A stretch of 64,000 nucleotides of DNA from Ochotona curzoniae (GCF_017591425.1 NW_024465751.1:3100001-3164000); one strand, 5' to 3'; numbered from the stretch's first letter, positions 44,690 through 57,000 are shown. Notes: generated from the letters alone by a model not told the origin. Made by a program: numbers and translations.

Positions 44690-45280
44690 AACTTAGGTTG
44701 TGTTAGTAATGCTGGTAACCAACCCTCTGGAAGGAAAAGCCACAAACTTTTTAAAAGAGTTAGCAAGATTCTCGTGACTTGGATGTAGTCAACTAGAGAT
44801 TTTCTACTCCAGTTATCAGACACTAGAATATCCACTTCCTCTGCCTGTTCAAGGAGACAATGAGCATCATGGGGGGGGGGGGGGCGGGACTTGTCTGCAA
44901 AGTTCCAGTAATCTGAAATATTAAATACATTATTTTTTTTCTCTAAGATACTATTTGTAGGGCATCTACTTCCCCTATTTTTTGAATGCTATAGCATACA
45001 TTGAAATCAATAGGGGAGCTTGTTAAATAGAGCAGATAGGTCACTGGTCTCTAGTGCCGTGCTGCTGTTGGCTGTCTTGATGTTAACACTGACAGCACTA
45101 AGGGGCTTGAAGGGGTTTTCATAGGGCCTCTTTGTTTCATTTCCTTTCTCAGTCATGCAGCAAAGACCCTGTCTTAGTAACAGACAAGATTTGCTTGGGT
45201 CTCAGAGAAAAAGAAATTTATGCTGCCATGCATAAAAAGTAGTTAATGAAATATACATATATGTCACACTAATGTACACA
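44690..45280. other. No gene recognised; 14-G run at 44871-44884
   Basis: A run of 14 G followed by C and GGG is the only notable feature. The rest is AT-rich and unclassified. Confidence 0.6.
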
Positions 45281-45284
45281 CATG

Positions 45285-45575
45285 AGAGTTAGATACATAT
45301 ATGCAGAGAAAGACAGAAAGAGAAAGCACTCTTACTTTCTGGTTCACTTCCAAATTCATGCAAGACAGACCACAGCCCAAATCCAGGAATTAAATCCAGA
45401 TCTGCCAAACAGTGGCAGCAATTCAATTGCTTGAGCCATCACCTCTCCTCATCAAAATCTGCATGAGCAGGAAGCTGGGGTCAGTAGAGTAGGTAGGCTT
45501 TACTCCCAGGTATTCACGCACGATCGTAGTGATCTAATGCCTTAGCTGATCGGTTGATTGCCTGCCTTTCATGAA
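45285..45575 (-). mobile_element. Old CSINE, minus strand
   Basis: TCTGGTTCACTTCCAAATTC, CAGGAATTAAATCCAGATCT, AGCAATTCAATTGCTTGAGC, CATCACCTCTCCTCATC, TGCATGAGCAGGAAGCTGGG and TTGATTGCCTGCCTT reproduce the older C-repeat form, which contains 'ATTACTTGAGCCATCACCT' and 'GCATTAGCAGGAAGCTGG'. Confidence 0.82.
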
Positions 45576-45579
45576 ATAT

Positions 45580-46985
45580 CTCAGTGTTAAAGTGTAGCTC
45601 AGTCTTTTAAAGGCTCTTATTTATCTGCAGGTAGAGTTTCTATATAAATCCGGTATTCCATACAAGTCAAAAGAAATTATCATAATAATAAATAACATGT
45701 CCCATTCCTAAATGATGTGCAACTTCTCAAGAAATTTCTCAAGGGTTAGGTCTTCCACTGCTCTTCAGTGAGCCAGATCCTAGTATCATAGCTGGTGGGT
45801 GTAGATAACCACTGATACAAAGGTGAGCAAGATACAGCATCCGTGGGAATTTGTACAGTTAGATTCAGTTTTTAGCTTAGTTGGGTGGGTGGCATTATAC
45901 TCTTTCATAGAGGAATAAATTTCAGTCAAATGGTCTACTCTGAGCTCAGATAACTCTTTAATCCTGTAAGTGGATAGAACAAGCAAGAATGGGCGAAAAC
46001 CAATGGGACAAAACGAGGAAAGAGAAATGGGGAGATTTGTAGACACTTCGTCAGTCACTAGCTACACATAAATGCCATCTGCTCAATCCATTCTTCTAAT
46101 GTGAAATCCATAGTAGTCATAATCATCACACTTCTAGAGAAACAGCAATATTTAGAGGGACAGTTGGTTTCCTTTGCCTTGAAGCATAATATCACCTTTC
46201 TGTACTAAACAGTAGGGATTTGGCTCCAGTAACTTCAAAAATCATTTACTCACAAAGAAACACACATACCTATGTAAAGAAAAATTTACTAATTTCCACT
46301 GTCTTCTCTCAATAGTTCTTTTGGTCTGTGGTTGCCAGTAAGAGTACAAGGGTTTGAACTGTATTTTTTGGTAAAGGTTCCAGCTAGTGTGCTGCAGGAA
46401 TCTGTCTCCACATGTACATTGCTTTGCTCATTTCTTGTTCAATTTCTTGTTCTGAGCACCAGAATTATTAAAATTCACCTGATGTTTGCAGTTTCTGCAC
46501 ACAAGAAAGCACAAACAGGCAGCCACACCACTAAACCAGCAATGGTTGTAAAGCCAGGTGTGTTGTGGTGTTGAAGTCTTAGAGCACAAGAAATGAGAGC
46601 TGAGATTAAGTGGAAGGGAGCCAAGCAAAATGAAAGTGTTTAAACCTTGGACTACGTGAAGGGGTTAAATTTCTCCATGAACATTCTGAAGATGTCTCAT
46701 AGTTGATTAGTTGCTTTAATTTGAAAAAGAGGTACCACAGTCTCATTCAACCCTGTTTCTTTGAAATGGGCTAACCTATTGCTGGGTTTCTCTGGAGTCA
46801 TTGATGACTATTAGTTTACTGTCTGTAGGATTTGAAGAATCTGACAACGTTAGTTTAATGCAGAGTCTGTCTTTCTCAGTGTGAGCTTGCAATATTTCCA
46901 CTGATGTCATGTTGTTAAAGATCCTGTGAGCATGTCATGTCTCTCACTCACACTTAGAAGAATAAATACGTGTATTTCTGTTGGT
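45580..46985. other. No gene or clear repeat recognised
   Basis: About 1.4 kb. Short frames only. Part may be the flank of the MaLR-like element that follows. Confidence 0.45.
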
Positions 46986-46989
46986 CCTT

Positions 46990-47735
46990 CCTGAACTCTG
47001 CCTGCACTTGAACTTGCTAAGATGCACACTCCTCATCTGTTTAGGTCTGTTTCATTTAACCATAATCATTTCCCTAGGGCATGGTTTTCCATCAGAGAAT
47101 TTTCTAATTTTAGTGTCATTTGAAATACAGACAGACAAGGAGCCTCCCAAATCATCAAAAGCTGATTGTGTTTTGCTTAATAGTCTTTCTGCAAAATAGC
47201 TCTGCCCCCTCAGATTTTACTATAAGCAGCAAGGAGAAGCAATGCCTAATTTTAAACACATTTCTTGGAATTATCATCAGCTAACTTTACAAGTTCATCA
47301 CTTACACATTCTACATTCCACTCTAAAATAGAACACAATTCAGTAAATTCTATGCCTTTATAACAAGAATGTCTTCTCTCCAGCTTGTGATAATGCATTA
47401 CCCATTAATCCTCAAGGCCTCAGTAAAGGCAGCCTTGACATATTTCTACCAACATTCTGGTTTTTGCAATGTATGCATTCTCTAAGATGATAGAAACTTT
47501 TCTCTTTGTGGTCTTCATTTGAATCCACCAGAATTGCCCTTTATCTCCACATTTCTACCAGCCATCTGTCTCTTCCAGCAGCCTAAGCTTTTTCTCAAGC
47601 CTAAAAAATTTTCCAAGTCTACCAATTACCAAGTTTCAACCATAATCCTGCATTTTTGGGTGGTTAGTGAAGCACCTGTCTTCCCAGTGCCAAAATCACT
47701 GAGTTGGATCCCCACCTATCACACATTCTAGGTTT
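46990..47735 (-). mobile_element. ERVL-MaLR-like internal fragment, minus strand
   Basis: Plus-strand reading gives GGGCATGGTTTTCCATCAGA, CCTCCCAAATCATCAAAAGC, ACATTCTACATTCCACTCTA, ACAAGAATGTCTTCTCTCCA, AATCCTCAAGGCCTCAGTAA, CAATGTATGCATTCTCTAAG, CACCAGAATTGCCCTTTATC and ACCAATTACCAAGTTTC. This series follows the reversed internal region of MaLR elements as I recall it. No open retroviral frame remains; ancient and inactive. Confidence 0.5.
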
Positions 47736-47739
47736 TCTT

Positions 47740-48640
47740 TCTCTATAAGGCTTACATGTTTCCACAGAAAATAATCCATTACTATTCCTTCCTGAGATGT
47801 GAGGATGGGAAACTGTATTTCCAGCTTTGGGGTGGAGGAGCAGGAAATAATTTCTGGAACCTAGTATCTCTTTTCAGTCCTGTGTCTCCCCTGTTCCATT
47901 TAGTCTTCATGCTCTGCTCAAGTCTCGATGTCCTCACTCCCAGTTTCCTTCCTTATGGGCAGATGGGGTTTGTGGGACATGGGATTCAGAGACACATTTC
48001 AGCAGGCTGTTTCCTATCAGTACTGTTTTTCATGATGCTCTATATCTTGCAGTTCTAATTCTCTGGTGTTTCTGGGGCTTATGGGGCTCAAACGGGGCAC
48101 TGCCCTGGCATTTTGGGGTGCCAGATTGTTGCCTCCTCTTCTCCTGTAGCCATTGAGTCTCTATTCATTGCTTTTCCAAACTAGGCAAAATTTCTCTTCT
48201 CTCAATATTGTGTCTTAGCCTTTTAATTTCATGCACATTAAAATTTTTACTACTAATTTAAGAAGCTTCAAGAAGAAGCAGAAACAGATTTATGTGGTTC
48301 ATCCTGTGTGCTGAACTGAAGCCCAGAACTTCTTAAAATGACCACAAATACAGTCTTAGCTTAATGCCATGAAAGATTTAAGGAAAAAAAAAGCTTTCAT
48401 TGTCAGATAATGCAATATCCTAATTTTAGTGTGACATTTCCTGCGTGTCTTATCAGAATCCTCACAGCTGCATGCACTTAACAAAGATAAGGCAAAAAGA
48501 CAGGAGTCCCCTTGAGCTCATGCACCTAGGATTCACAAATAGGCTTGATGGGAAAAGTCATTATCTTTGCTTTATACCATTATCAATTGGTGCTTTCCAT
48601 TCAGCAAGCAAAATGATGATCAGGGCTCCATCAAAGTTGC
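47740..48640. other. No gene or clear repeat recognised
   Basis: A 100-residue plus-strand frame at 47756-48058 is hydrophobic, without signal or domain support. Nothing named. Confidence 0.45.

Positions 48641-48645
<5 letters not shown>

Positions 48646-48699
<54 letters not shown>
48646..48699. repeat. (CA)n microsatellite, about 26 units
   Basis: Uninterrupted CA run. It lengthens the chance 141-residue frame spanning it by a Thr-His tract. Confidence 0.98.
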
Positions 48700-49095
48700 C
48701 AAATCTGAGGTCCCGGGAAGCAAATCTGTTTACTTGTGCATTGGTTGATTGTATGAAGCCAGTGGAAGATAAAAGCAGGAGAGTTGTAGAAGCTGCAGTT
48801 TCCAGACTACAGTATAGATGTGGCACCTTGAAAGGAAAGAAAGTTTCAAACATTAGTGCCATTCCAAGAAAGGGATTGGCTAACTTGAAGGAAGTCTTCA
48901 AACCAAAGCCACTAACTGGAGAGGGTAACCAACAACCGGGAATAGTATTTCTGGGAGTTCAGTCATTGACTAAACCTGGTCTTAGCTCATAAACAGTGAT
49001 GGATCTATGCTAATTAGTTGTTATATGTAGGCTAGGGACAAGAGCTTGGGCTGTAACTTATCCATGCTCCTTGTAGCAGGAAAACTGAATGTTAC
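48700..49095. other. Unclassified, open for about 95 codons after the CA run
   Basis: The plus-strand frame downstream of the CA run has mixed, protein-like composition (Lys/Val/Ser-rich) and stops at 48992. I do not recognise it, and there is no start, splice or homology evidence. It could be a decayed retroposed fragment or chance. Confidence 0.35.
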
Positions 49096-49101
49096 ACTTT
49101 T

Positions 49102-49413
49102 TAAAAAGATTTATTTGTTTTTATTGCAAATTCAGATATACAGAGAGGAAGATCTTCCATCTGATGTATTACTCCCCAAGTGACCACAATGGCTGGAGCT
49201 GAGCCATTCTGAAGCCAGGAGCCTGGATTTTCTTCCGGGTCTCCCATGTGGGTGCGGAGTCCCAAGGCTTTGTGCCATCCTTGACTGCTTTCCCAAGCCA
49301 CAAGCAGGGAGCTGGATGGGAAGCAGGGCTGCTGGGATTAGAACTGGCACCCATATGGGATCCTGGTGTGTTCAAGGTGAGGACTTCCACTGCTAGGCTA
49401 CCACGCTGGGCCC
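49102..49413 (-). mobile_element. CSINE, minus strand
   Basis: AAAAAGATTTATTTGTTTTT tail, AATGGCTGGAGCTGAGCCAT, GGGTCTCCCATGTGGGTGCG, GGGATTAGAACTGGCACCCA and CACGCTGGGCCC head. Imperfect flanking repeats GTTACACTTTTT and AGTCACATTTTA. Confidence 0.95.
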
Positions 49414-49414
49414 A

Positions 49415-49684
49415 AAAGTCACATTTTAATAACTACCTGATACGTAAGTAATGATCATGATAAAATAAGGAATGTTTTGATCTTAAATTTATTTTATACT
49501 CCAATATCACTTTTCTTTCATTTCTGTGATGTTAGGGTAAACTCCAGTTTCTTCAGTTCTTGAAATCTTTTTTGGAACCTGACTACATTGTGAATAACAA
49601 ATATCACTCCTCTGCTATCTTTCTTCCATGGTTTTATCCTGGATTCCTTGGCAGTATTTCCTTGCCAGTACAATGCCCAGTAGT

Positions 49685-49685
<1 letters not shown>
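49415..49685. other. No gene or clear repeat recognised
   Basis: Nothing supportable seen. Confidence 0.5.

Positions 49686-49687
<2 letters not shown>

Positions 49688-49732
<45 letters not shown>
49688..49732. repeat. (TA)n microsatellite, about 22 units
   Basis: Uninterrupted TA run. It encodes a false Tyr-Ile repeat. Confidence 0.98.
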
Positions 49733-49734
<2 letters not shown>

Positions 49735-49736
<2 letters not shown>

Positions 49737-50495
49737 CTGTTAACACATGTTACAAACATAATTGTGATGAATTATGTAGCTTTGGTTTAATGTTCTGATA
49801 TTTACCTTGCTTATTTTAAAAGTTGGAAGAGAATGACATCACGGATGCTAATGAACAGATAAGAGAAAATATAGCTTTTCATGAAGAGCAAAAGAAAGAG
49901 GATAAATGTGTTTTATCTCTTCAATGAAGAACTTCATGTCTTTTTCAATAAGAAGAAAAAGTAGAATTACATTTATGTTCCTCCCAAATTAAATGTCCTG
50001 AGATTTCAGCTAAAGCTCATTCACTCTAATGGTGAGCTACTTTGCCCTCTGAGTGCTTTCATTGTCTGCTTCGACCACACTGTATATCTTACTTAGAAGT
50101 TCCAGTGAAGAAGAACAGCTGGCATAAAACAAACCGGTTCTTATTTTTAGCCAGTGATTTGCTGCAGTTCTTTGGACTTAAAAAAAAAACAGACAGACAG
50201 ACAAACAAACGAAAAAACCTCTGTTTAACACTACGCAAGGAATGTGTCATTCTCTCTAAAGCTGAACCCTCCTGCCACTGAGATATTCTTGTAAGTTCAA
50301 GTCTGGAATTTTCTCTTGGAGAACAATTTGGGCAACACTGTGAGAAATGAGATCTTGAGAGAAATATCTGTATTGACAGAATGATTTACTTGGTCTAAGT
50401 TTCCACTTTGATAATATAGCGCATAGACAAGGGACACAAAACACATTTCAATAATTCAAAACAATTTTTTACTTCATCTTTGGTGTTAATCACTT
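49735..50495. other. No gene recognised; ACAG/ACAA run at 50190-50215
   Basis: AT-rich DNA with a short (GACA)(AACA) tract after an A-run. No other feature. Confidence 0.5.
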
Positions 50496-50499
50496 GGTA

Positions 50500-50690
50500 A
50501 GGCACTTTGTTCATTTGCCTACCTCCCTAACTAGACTGTTGGTTCTTTGAGGCCAAGAACTGCATTTTATTCATCATGTATTCATTGTGCTGAGCATGAT
50601 ACAATCATATGTCAGGTTCTTGGTTATGTTTGCTGCATTGTGAGTGAATGCATGAATAAGCAAGTTGAATAAAAAAGCACTTAAAGACTT
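50500..50690 (+). mobile_element. L2 LINE 3' end, plus strand
   Basis: CTAGACTGTTGGTTCTTTGA, GGCCAAGAACTGCATTTTAT, TTCATTGTGCTGAGCATGAT and GTGAATGCATGAATAAGCAA correspond to the L2 tail ('CTAGACTGTAAGCTCCATGAGG.. CCCAGCACCTAGAACAGTG.. TGAATGAATGAA'). Confidence 0.65.
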
Positions 50691-53600
50691 TGCAGAATTA
50701 CAGTTTTTAAAGGCTTCTGAGACTTTATCCAGTACTTCTTATATCTTCAATTCTATTTCTAAATGGAGATTTCCTAGTTATTTTCCATAGCTCTAATAAC
50801 GAAAAAATGAAAAACAGTACCTAGTCCTTTCCGGCACTTCCAAGGAGCCAAGCATATAGCACTGAATTTAAAAGATTAGGTCCTTGATTTCCCAAGACTC
50901 AGCTTTTAATCAGAGTGTTATTATATTGAAAATAATAATTTTAACAATCAGATAGTGTGATTAAGAAGAACAGAGCAGAATGTTGTAGGCACCTATGCTA
51001 TTTGTTATCAAATTGATGCTTCTCCCTCTAGGTGGATATTACACTGGCACTTCCTCCTTCTTGATATGCCTATATGTGAGTGACAGTAGACTTCTGAGAG
51101 CCAGTACTGGGTCTGCCATGTTATTGTCCCGAGAGGTGGGCTATCTACCAAACTTGGGTAGGAACTCACTGCTGGCATTTAATACACACATTGATGAACC
51201 AAAACTAAACCTTGATGGTGATAAATGGCTTAAGTAATTCACTTTTATTCCTGCATCACTTCTACATCTTTCTAATACAAATATTGATAGAATAAATGAA
51301 GAGGGACTAATGCAGATGGGATGATGGATCAATCAAGAAAGGGAAAGTGTTTCTGAGTACATAATATTTGAGAATCATCTTAATGATATGAAGAAATGAT
51401 ATATTTGAAGACCTGGAAGTTGAAGGTTGAGATTTCCAGCCAGAAGCATATTATACATCAAGGTCTGGAGGACAATAAATTTAGTTTTTTTCCAGAGAAT
51501 GGCAGTCAGCGTGCCTGTAAGTGAATGAGAACAGGTAAGAACATTAGCATAGCCAGTGTCCAGCCCATTCAGTTCTTGAAAGATCGTTGTCTGGAGTGTG
51601 GATGAGAAGACATTGAAGATTCAGCAATGAAAGTAACACAATTTATTATTATAAACACTGACTGTGATATTGTGTGGAGACTCTGTTATTTGGGTAAAGA
51701 GAAGTGTGCAAGTTGTGGTAACGAAACTGAAAACTCATAAAATAAAAGCAGAATGCAGCCTCCTGTCAGTCTCCTTGAGCACAAGGGCATTCACTGACTG
51801 AAGGGTGTGATCCAGCTGATATGGCAAGTTTGTAATCACTGGACCCAAGGGGTCATTTGCTTCTCCAGTAGATACAAGCACCAGTGGCCAGTATTTTGCT
51901 GGAATGCTTTGGGTAAGGAGAATTCTACATCTGGGAAAAATGTACTGTCACATTCATGTATTCTCCCAGACCAACTGGATCCTACCTGTTCATCATAAAT
52001 TCCCTAAAGCGTACTGCATAACTGACAGTCCAAAGGAAGATGATGCTTTTCAATGATCAAATCAGGGCTTTGGACACAAGCTGATTACGCTTCTCTCAGC
52101 CTACATGTCAACTTTTAAGAATCAGTATTCCTAAGCCCTTGAGAAGCTTGGGGCTCTTTAAGAAGTAACTGCCTGGCTCCTGGGTTTTGCAGTAAATGTC
52201 TACTTTCTTCCAGCTCTCCAATGTCAGTGATTGGTTTTCTGTGTGTCAGGCAAACAGATAAGAGTTTTGGAATTTTAAAACAATGCCTCCAACCAGTTTG
52301 GGGTGTTTGGGGGCAATAGTAATAATATGGAAAAGAAATTATGATACATTCAAATCAAGCAGCAATGAAAAAGCTGGTAAGATAAGTGATCATTAGCCTA
52401 TTGTTTAATGGTGCTACATAAATGTGAGCTGTGGTACCTCTCCATTAGTAAGCAAAGTTTCCCTTGATTCTATCTATACAAATGTGCTGTAATACCAAGG
52501 TCATATTAGAAAATGTTGAAACCTAATTTCATGAGCATGAGTGAAGACTGATCTTAGCTCAGATGCATCAACCAATGAACCTTCAGCCTTTCAGGCTTCT
52601 TACTGGTGTCAGTACCAGATTTTCTTCCATCAGAAGCACAGTGCTTGGTGGCCGTAAGACAGATGGACCGCCACGCTGCAAAGCAATGAGAATGAGTTTA
52701 TATACCAAAGTAGAATCTACTCAATTCCTCAAGGAATATTAACAGCTATTAACAGTGCCAGGGATCAGTGTCTGTTGTGAAGTGCTTGACACACTGCTTT
52801 AACAACCATGCTTATCTCAAAAGTTTGGAAGGAGACCAGGACACTTAGTGAGCAAGTTGACAGTTATGACCAAGATGGCAGCTGTCTAACAAAGCTTGAT
52901 TCCTTCTCCACTGTGAACTTTATCTTATCTTCCCTGAACCTTAGAAATTTCTATCCAGAAAGAAGGGTTTTAAACATAACTAACTAAACATAACATTCAT
53001 CATATAAAGAAAAAATATTGACTTGTTCTCTGGCCATTCATTTGAGAACAAATTTTGAAGCATGTCTGGTCACACACTTCAGTACGTTTGGAACTTTGAA
53101 TAGTTTTCAAAACTGATCTCAGATTTTCAGGGGTCACTCTATTTATTCCACTGTTAATGTTTATTGTAGTTCCTTAATTTTCCTGTTTGAATATTCATTT
53201 GTGTGCCTGCAAAGTAGAGGCCAGAACTCTTCTTGCCTAATTGAGTACTAAGCACAGGAAAAAAGAATAATAGCTCTTAAATGGGGAAAGCGTTGACCTT
53301 TTCCATTTGTGTGTCTATTGCCATTTTTCTTCAGAAGGTCTAATCTCTGGTTTGCTTCTGTCTCTCTCATATCTGTCACCACTTTCCAGTAAACCAAGCC
53401 TTTCCCCCAATTTTTAGTCCACTTATTTTTGCACCAATTTTTCTGTTTCTAAGCCCTCAATCTCCACCCTGATTGATCAATTTCCCTTATTTCTCTTGTA
53501 GGCTAAATTAACTGCTCTACGTTTTAGAGGCCTCAGGATTCATAGCAGTTAGAATGCTTTTATAGATGCCTTCTCTAAGTATATCTTACTGGAAAAACAT

Positions 53601-53749
53601 AGGAAAATTACACTCAAGAAAGTGTTGGATTTTTAATTCTTTTAAGGGCTATAGACAGACAACTTACTTAGCAAGATTATGTAACCAGACAGTAAACATG
53701 TTTGAAAGACAAGCGTGTCTGAGATATGTCAGTTGAAATTATTCATGTC
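50691..53749. other. Unclassified stretch, no gene recognised
   Basis: About 3 kb with no CSINE, the longest such gap in this half of the window. Short frames only. 52540-52960 has LTR-like composition but no polyadenylation or TATA arrangement I can defend. It may hold unrecognised old repeats or unique intronic sequence. Confidence 0.4.
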
Positions 53750-53764
53750 AAGAATTGATCGACA

Positions 53765-54090
53765 GGGCCCGGCGCAGTGGCGCAAGTGGTTAAAGGTCCT
53801 CGCCTTGCACGCCCGGGATCCCATATGGGCGCCGGTTCTAATCCCGGCAGCCCCGCTTCCCTTCCAGCTCCCTGGCTGTGGCCTGGGAAAGCAGACAGGA
53901 CAGCCCAAAGCTTTGGGACCCTGCACCCGCGTGGGAGACCCAGAAGAGGCTCCTGGCTTCGGATCGGCATAGCATGGGCCGTTGCGCTCACTTGGGGAGT
54001 GAATCATTGGACGGAAGATCTTCCTCTCTGTCTCTCCTCTCTGTATATCTGCCTTTCCAATGAAAAAATAATAAAAATAAATCTTTAAAA
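53765..54090 (+). mobile_element. Young full-length CSINE with perfect 15-base target duplication
   Basis: GGGCCCGGCGCAGTGGCGCA head with intact A box and GGTTCTAATCC B box, ending AATAAAAATAAATCTTTAAA. Perfect duplication AAGAATTGATCGACA at 53750-53764 and 54091-54105. It differs from the 4751 copy by few substitutions and a small change in the GCAGTCGAGGAC segment (GCAGACAGGAC here). Probably a recent insertion. Confidence 0.97.
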
Positions 54091-54224
54091 AAGAATTGAT
54101 CGACATATCCTAATTTTGCGGATACATCGATAAAAGGAAGTTGAGATTACGAAAAGACAGAGTTTTGAAGGAGAGTCAATTTCGGATAAAATAAGCATTG
54201 TGATTCCAGTTAAAAATGCCATAA

Positions 54225-54400
54225 CTCATTCATCAGCACACACTAAGTTGTAAATATTCTATGTGTCAAAACCGATACCAGGTACAGTGGGAACACTGAT
54301 GAGTAATATCATGCCCTGCCCAAAATGCATTCTTCTAACAGACCAGCAGGCAAGCTTGGAAGGGAGCGGGCAATTATAACACATTATAATAAGCTCACCC
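54225..54400 (+). mobile_element. Ancient mammalian interspersed repeat (L2/MIR-age)
   Basis: CTATGTGTCAAAACCGATAC, CAGGTACAGTGGGAACACTG, ATGAGTAATATCATGCCCTG and AATTATAACACATTATAATA follow the familiar series 'CTATGTGCCAGGCACTG.. GGGATACAGAGATGAATAAGACATGGTCCCTGCC'. Family not determined. Confidence 0.5.
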
Positions 54401-54404
54401 AAGA

Positions 54405-55485
54405 AGAGGGGTTGGTTTCGCATCAGAATATATATAAATTCATTCTGTTACACACCAAACTCAAATCCTTTAACCCCCTTAGGTAATTATCTTCAAAGGA
54501 AATTGCCAGGGAGCATGGTCTCCCTTCTTAGACCTCTAGCAAATTTCTGAAATTGAGGATAAGCCCTCCTGCCACAAAGTTACTTTAAACATTTCAACAA
54601 GCAGAAAATACTCAGTGACACCTTATTAAGCACCTCTTGTGCATTCAGCTTGAAGTTCACTGGGGACTCTGAGAATTTCTGGGTGACCTAAGTCTGCACA
54701 TTTTTGCTTTAACTCTTCTTGCAAGTGGTCTTAAGAGACATAGTTTGTGTTGTTTTGTTGCACACCCTTCCAATTTCCAATACTCCCTTATATTCATTGA
54801 ATATTTGACATAATTCCTTCTTATGTTTAATTTTAATGAGAATGCCTTATTTTTTCCATCAATCAGGACTACTTTACTCGATCTGCTTCCTGTACGGTAC
54901 CCAGTGTGCCTGAAACAGAAAAAAAATTACTTTCTTATTTTTGTTTCCATGTTTTCTCCCTTCCAATTTGCCTCCCATTCTGTTTTAAAGTGTTCATGGA
55001 GCTTCTCTGGCCCACATAAGCATCTAGCTCCTGTTTTCACGTTCCTATTTTACATTCTTTACACACTGCTTTGTCTTTTGCTGCTAACAGTACTATGTTC
55101 ATGAAAACAGAGTGTGTAGGTAACTCACAAAACAAGGATTCAAATTTAGAGTAAGTTGGACACTGTGAGAGCCTTCAAGATTCCCAACACTTTCAACTAT
55201 GATATTTAATTTAGAAAGTTGAACTCAATACATGACTTTAGGAGAGGAACTAAAATATTGAATGCCATTATCAGTAGAATGCAAAACATTCCTCAGGTAT
55301 CATTGGGCACTATAGCAATCATTTTCTAATACTGTTAGAGTAGTTGGTAATTTTACTCAGATGGGATTTTCTGGAGAGCTGTCAGGAAAACACAAAGAGA
55401 AACTGGGATTATAATCTGAGTGGAGACAGAAGACTTCAGCCTCTGTCCTTTGAACCCAACGCATCCTCTGAAGCTGCCAATCAGG
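54405..55485. other. No gene or clear repeat recognised
   Basis: Frames of about 90 residues at 54823 and 55344 are without domain. Confidence 0.45.
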
Positions 55486-55489
55486 AACC

Positions 55490-55585
55490 TCCTAAGAGGC
55501 AGTCCCACTTTGTTATTTTTCTCATGAGGACTCCGAGAATCAGAGAGACACAGTATTCTCTCTATGTGTGTGAAAGGGTTCCAAG
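55490..55585 (-). mobile_element. MIR fragment, antisense
   Basis: ATTTTTCTCATGAGGACTCC followed by GAGAATCAGAGAGACAC fits the reversed MIR core (ATTTTACAGATGAGGAAACTGAGGCACAGAGAGG). Confidence 0.5.
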
Positions 55586-55589
55586 ATTG

Positions 55590-56090
55590 AGAACCTCGCC
55601 TCGCTTATTTTGTGCAATGCAATGCTAAGCAATATGAAGTTTTATTCAGTTCTGAGCCTAACCTCTGCCTTTTATGCACCCTCCCACTTGGTTGTAGACT
55701 TCAAGCTGAAAAGGCTCATTCAGTTTTAGAGTCAGATGGATCCAAAGCTTTCTTAAAGACATGGCTTTGAAAGGAGCAGCTCTTCTAGTTGCCTTTGTTA
55801 TATACTTAAAGGAGAGATGATGAACTGGGGTGATGCCCTACCATATGTTCATAACCTCATTGGAGCTTAATCAATGAGAAGATTCTTTTGCTTCATTGCA
55901 TTAGAAGCATAATTTTCAACAGAGAAAAATATTCCAGTGTTATGTATTTTTAATGTCTTGTTGAAATAGGCATAACTTATCTTTCCAGAGAGCCATCTGG
56001 AGGTTAGTGAGATTTAATTAAGAACAATTGGCTATAATTACAGTTTGCTACTTTCCCTTCCCTGAAAACGTCCTTTTCTTTACTTTGTTG
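55590..56090. other. No gene or clear repeat recognised
   Basis: Nothing supportable seen. Confidence 0.5.
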
Positions 56091-56094
56091 TCTT

Positions 56095-56197
56095 TCTCAT
56101 TTTTTTCTTTTTTCTTCTTTCTTCTATTCTCTCCTCCCATTCTCTCTCTCTCTGTCTTTCTCCCTCTTTCTCTCTCTTTCTCTCCTTTTCCTCTCAT
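56095..56197. repeat. Pyrimidine-rich TC/TTTC low-complexity tract
   Basis: About 100 bases almost wholly T and C on the plus strand, with imperfect TTTC and CTCTCT units. It accounts for the Phe/Leu/Ser frames around it. Confidence 0.92.
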
Positions 56198-56279
56198 TGT
56201 ATTGTGGGCTACTTCTGTTCATAAGCTGGGGCGCACGTATCGCTGGGTTCCTTAAGGTGGCATGACAGCAAAGAACATT

Positions 56280-56395
56280 AGATTCAAGGAGTTTGCATCT
56301 GCAATCCACCTTTACCATTTTCTACCTTTATAACTGTAGAAAATTCATATAATTCTTTGTGCTTAAGTTTCTGAAACTCTAAAATAAATATCATT
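56280..56395 (+). mobile_element. MIR fragment, sense
   Basis: ACCTTTACCATTTTCTACCT, TTCTTTGTGCTTAAGTTTCT and GAAACTCTAAAATAAATATC parallel MIR sense ('CTGCCACTTACTAGCTG.. CTCTGTGCCTCAGTTTCCTCATCTGTAAAATGGG'). Confidence 0.55.
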
Positions 56396-56397
56396 CA

Positions 56398-56600
56398 TCT
56401 ATTTATTCAAAAATATATAGGTTATAGTGTTTGGGGACACACAAAAAAGACATTGTTGAAACAGTCCAACCTCTTGCCTTAACGAAGCTCACATGATTTT
56501 GAAAGAGACAGTAGAACAGGTATAGACATAATACCAGGTATTTTTTATGAATGTTCAAATGGGAAGCATTGTAAAGTAAAGGAATACAGGATATTGAAAT
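56398..56600 (+). mobile_element. Ancient mammalian interspersed repeat (L2/MIR-age)
   Basis: TTTATTCAAAAATATATAGG, TTGGGGACACACAAAAAAGA and TTGCCTTAACGAAGCTCACA followed by GACAGTAGAACAGG resemble the series also seen at 54225 and 35800. Diverged. Confidence 0.42.
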
Positions 56601-56944
56601 GATCTGTCTTAATTACAATTCTAGGGAATTAAAAGAGTGCTTAGAATTTTGAGAATTAACTAAATTAAAAATGTTGGTTCTAAGCATTTGGCATGGTTTG
56701 AGCACATTGTAGCATCTTAAAAATATTTATTAAGGATTCATTTTAACCAGGGAGAATAAGAACATGCTAATTAATGCTTGTGAGATTCTAATTTGAGTTC
56801 CTGTTTTCCAACACCATCTACAAGTTCAGACCAACCATGTGCTATGGGTAAATACTTGAGAGCTACCGTTTTTAAGGACCATATCTTAACTACTTATGAA
56901 GGATTTTTAAAATTTGTGGAGGACCTGTACAAAGAAAAGAAATC

Positions 56945-57000
56945 CTGGATGAAATGTTTTTAAATGAGCATTTTTTTCATGAACTTTTGAAGTACCCTCT
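56945..57000. mobile_element. Mariner/Tigger-like terminal fragment
   Basis: TTTTTTTCATGAACTTTTGA followed by AGTACCCTC (56971-56998) is the terminal inverted repeat of a short DNA transposon. The same terminus bounds the element at 63832-63959. The other end is not found here. Confidence 0.5.

Noticed and set aside
52540..52960. Possible LTR
   Set aside because: LTR-like composition only. I could not find a defensible TATA/AATAAA arrangement or TG..CA ends.
4751..54090. Segmental duplication linking the near-identical sequences at 4751 and 53765
   Set aside because: Identity stops exactly at the SINE ends and the target duplications differ, so these are independent insertions.
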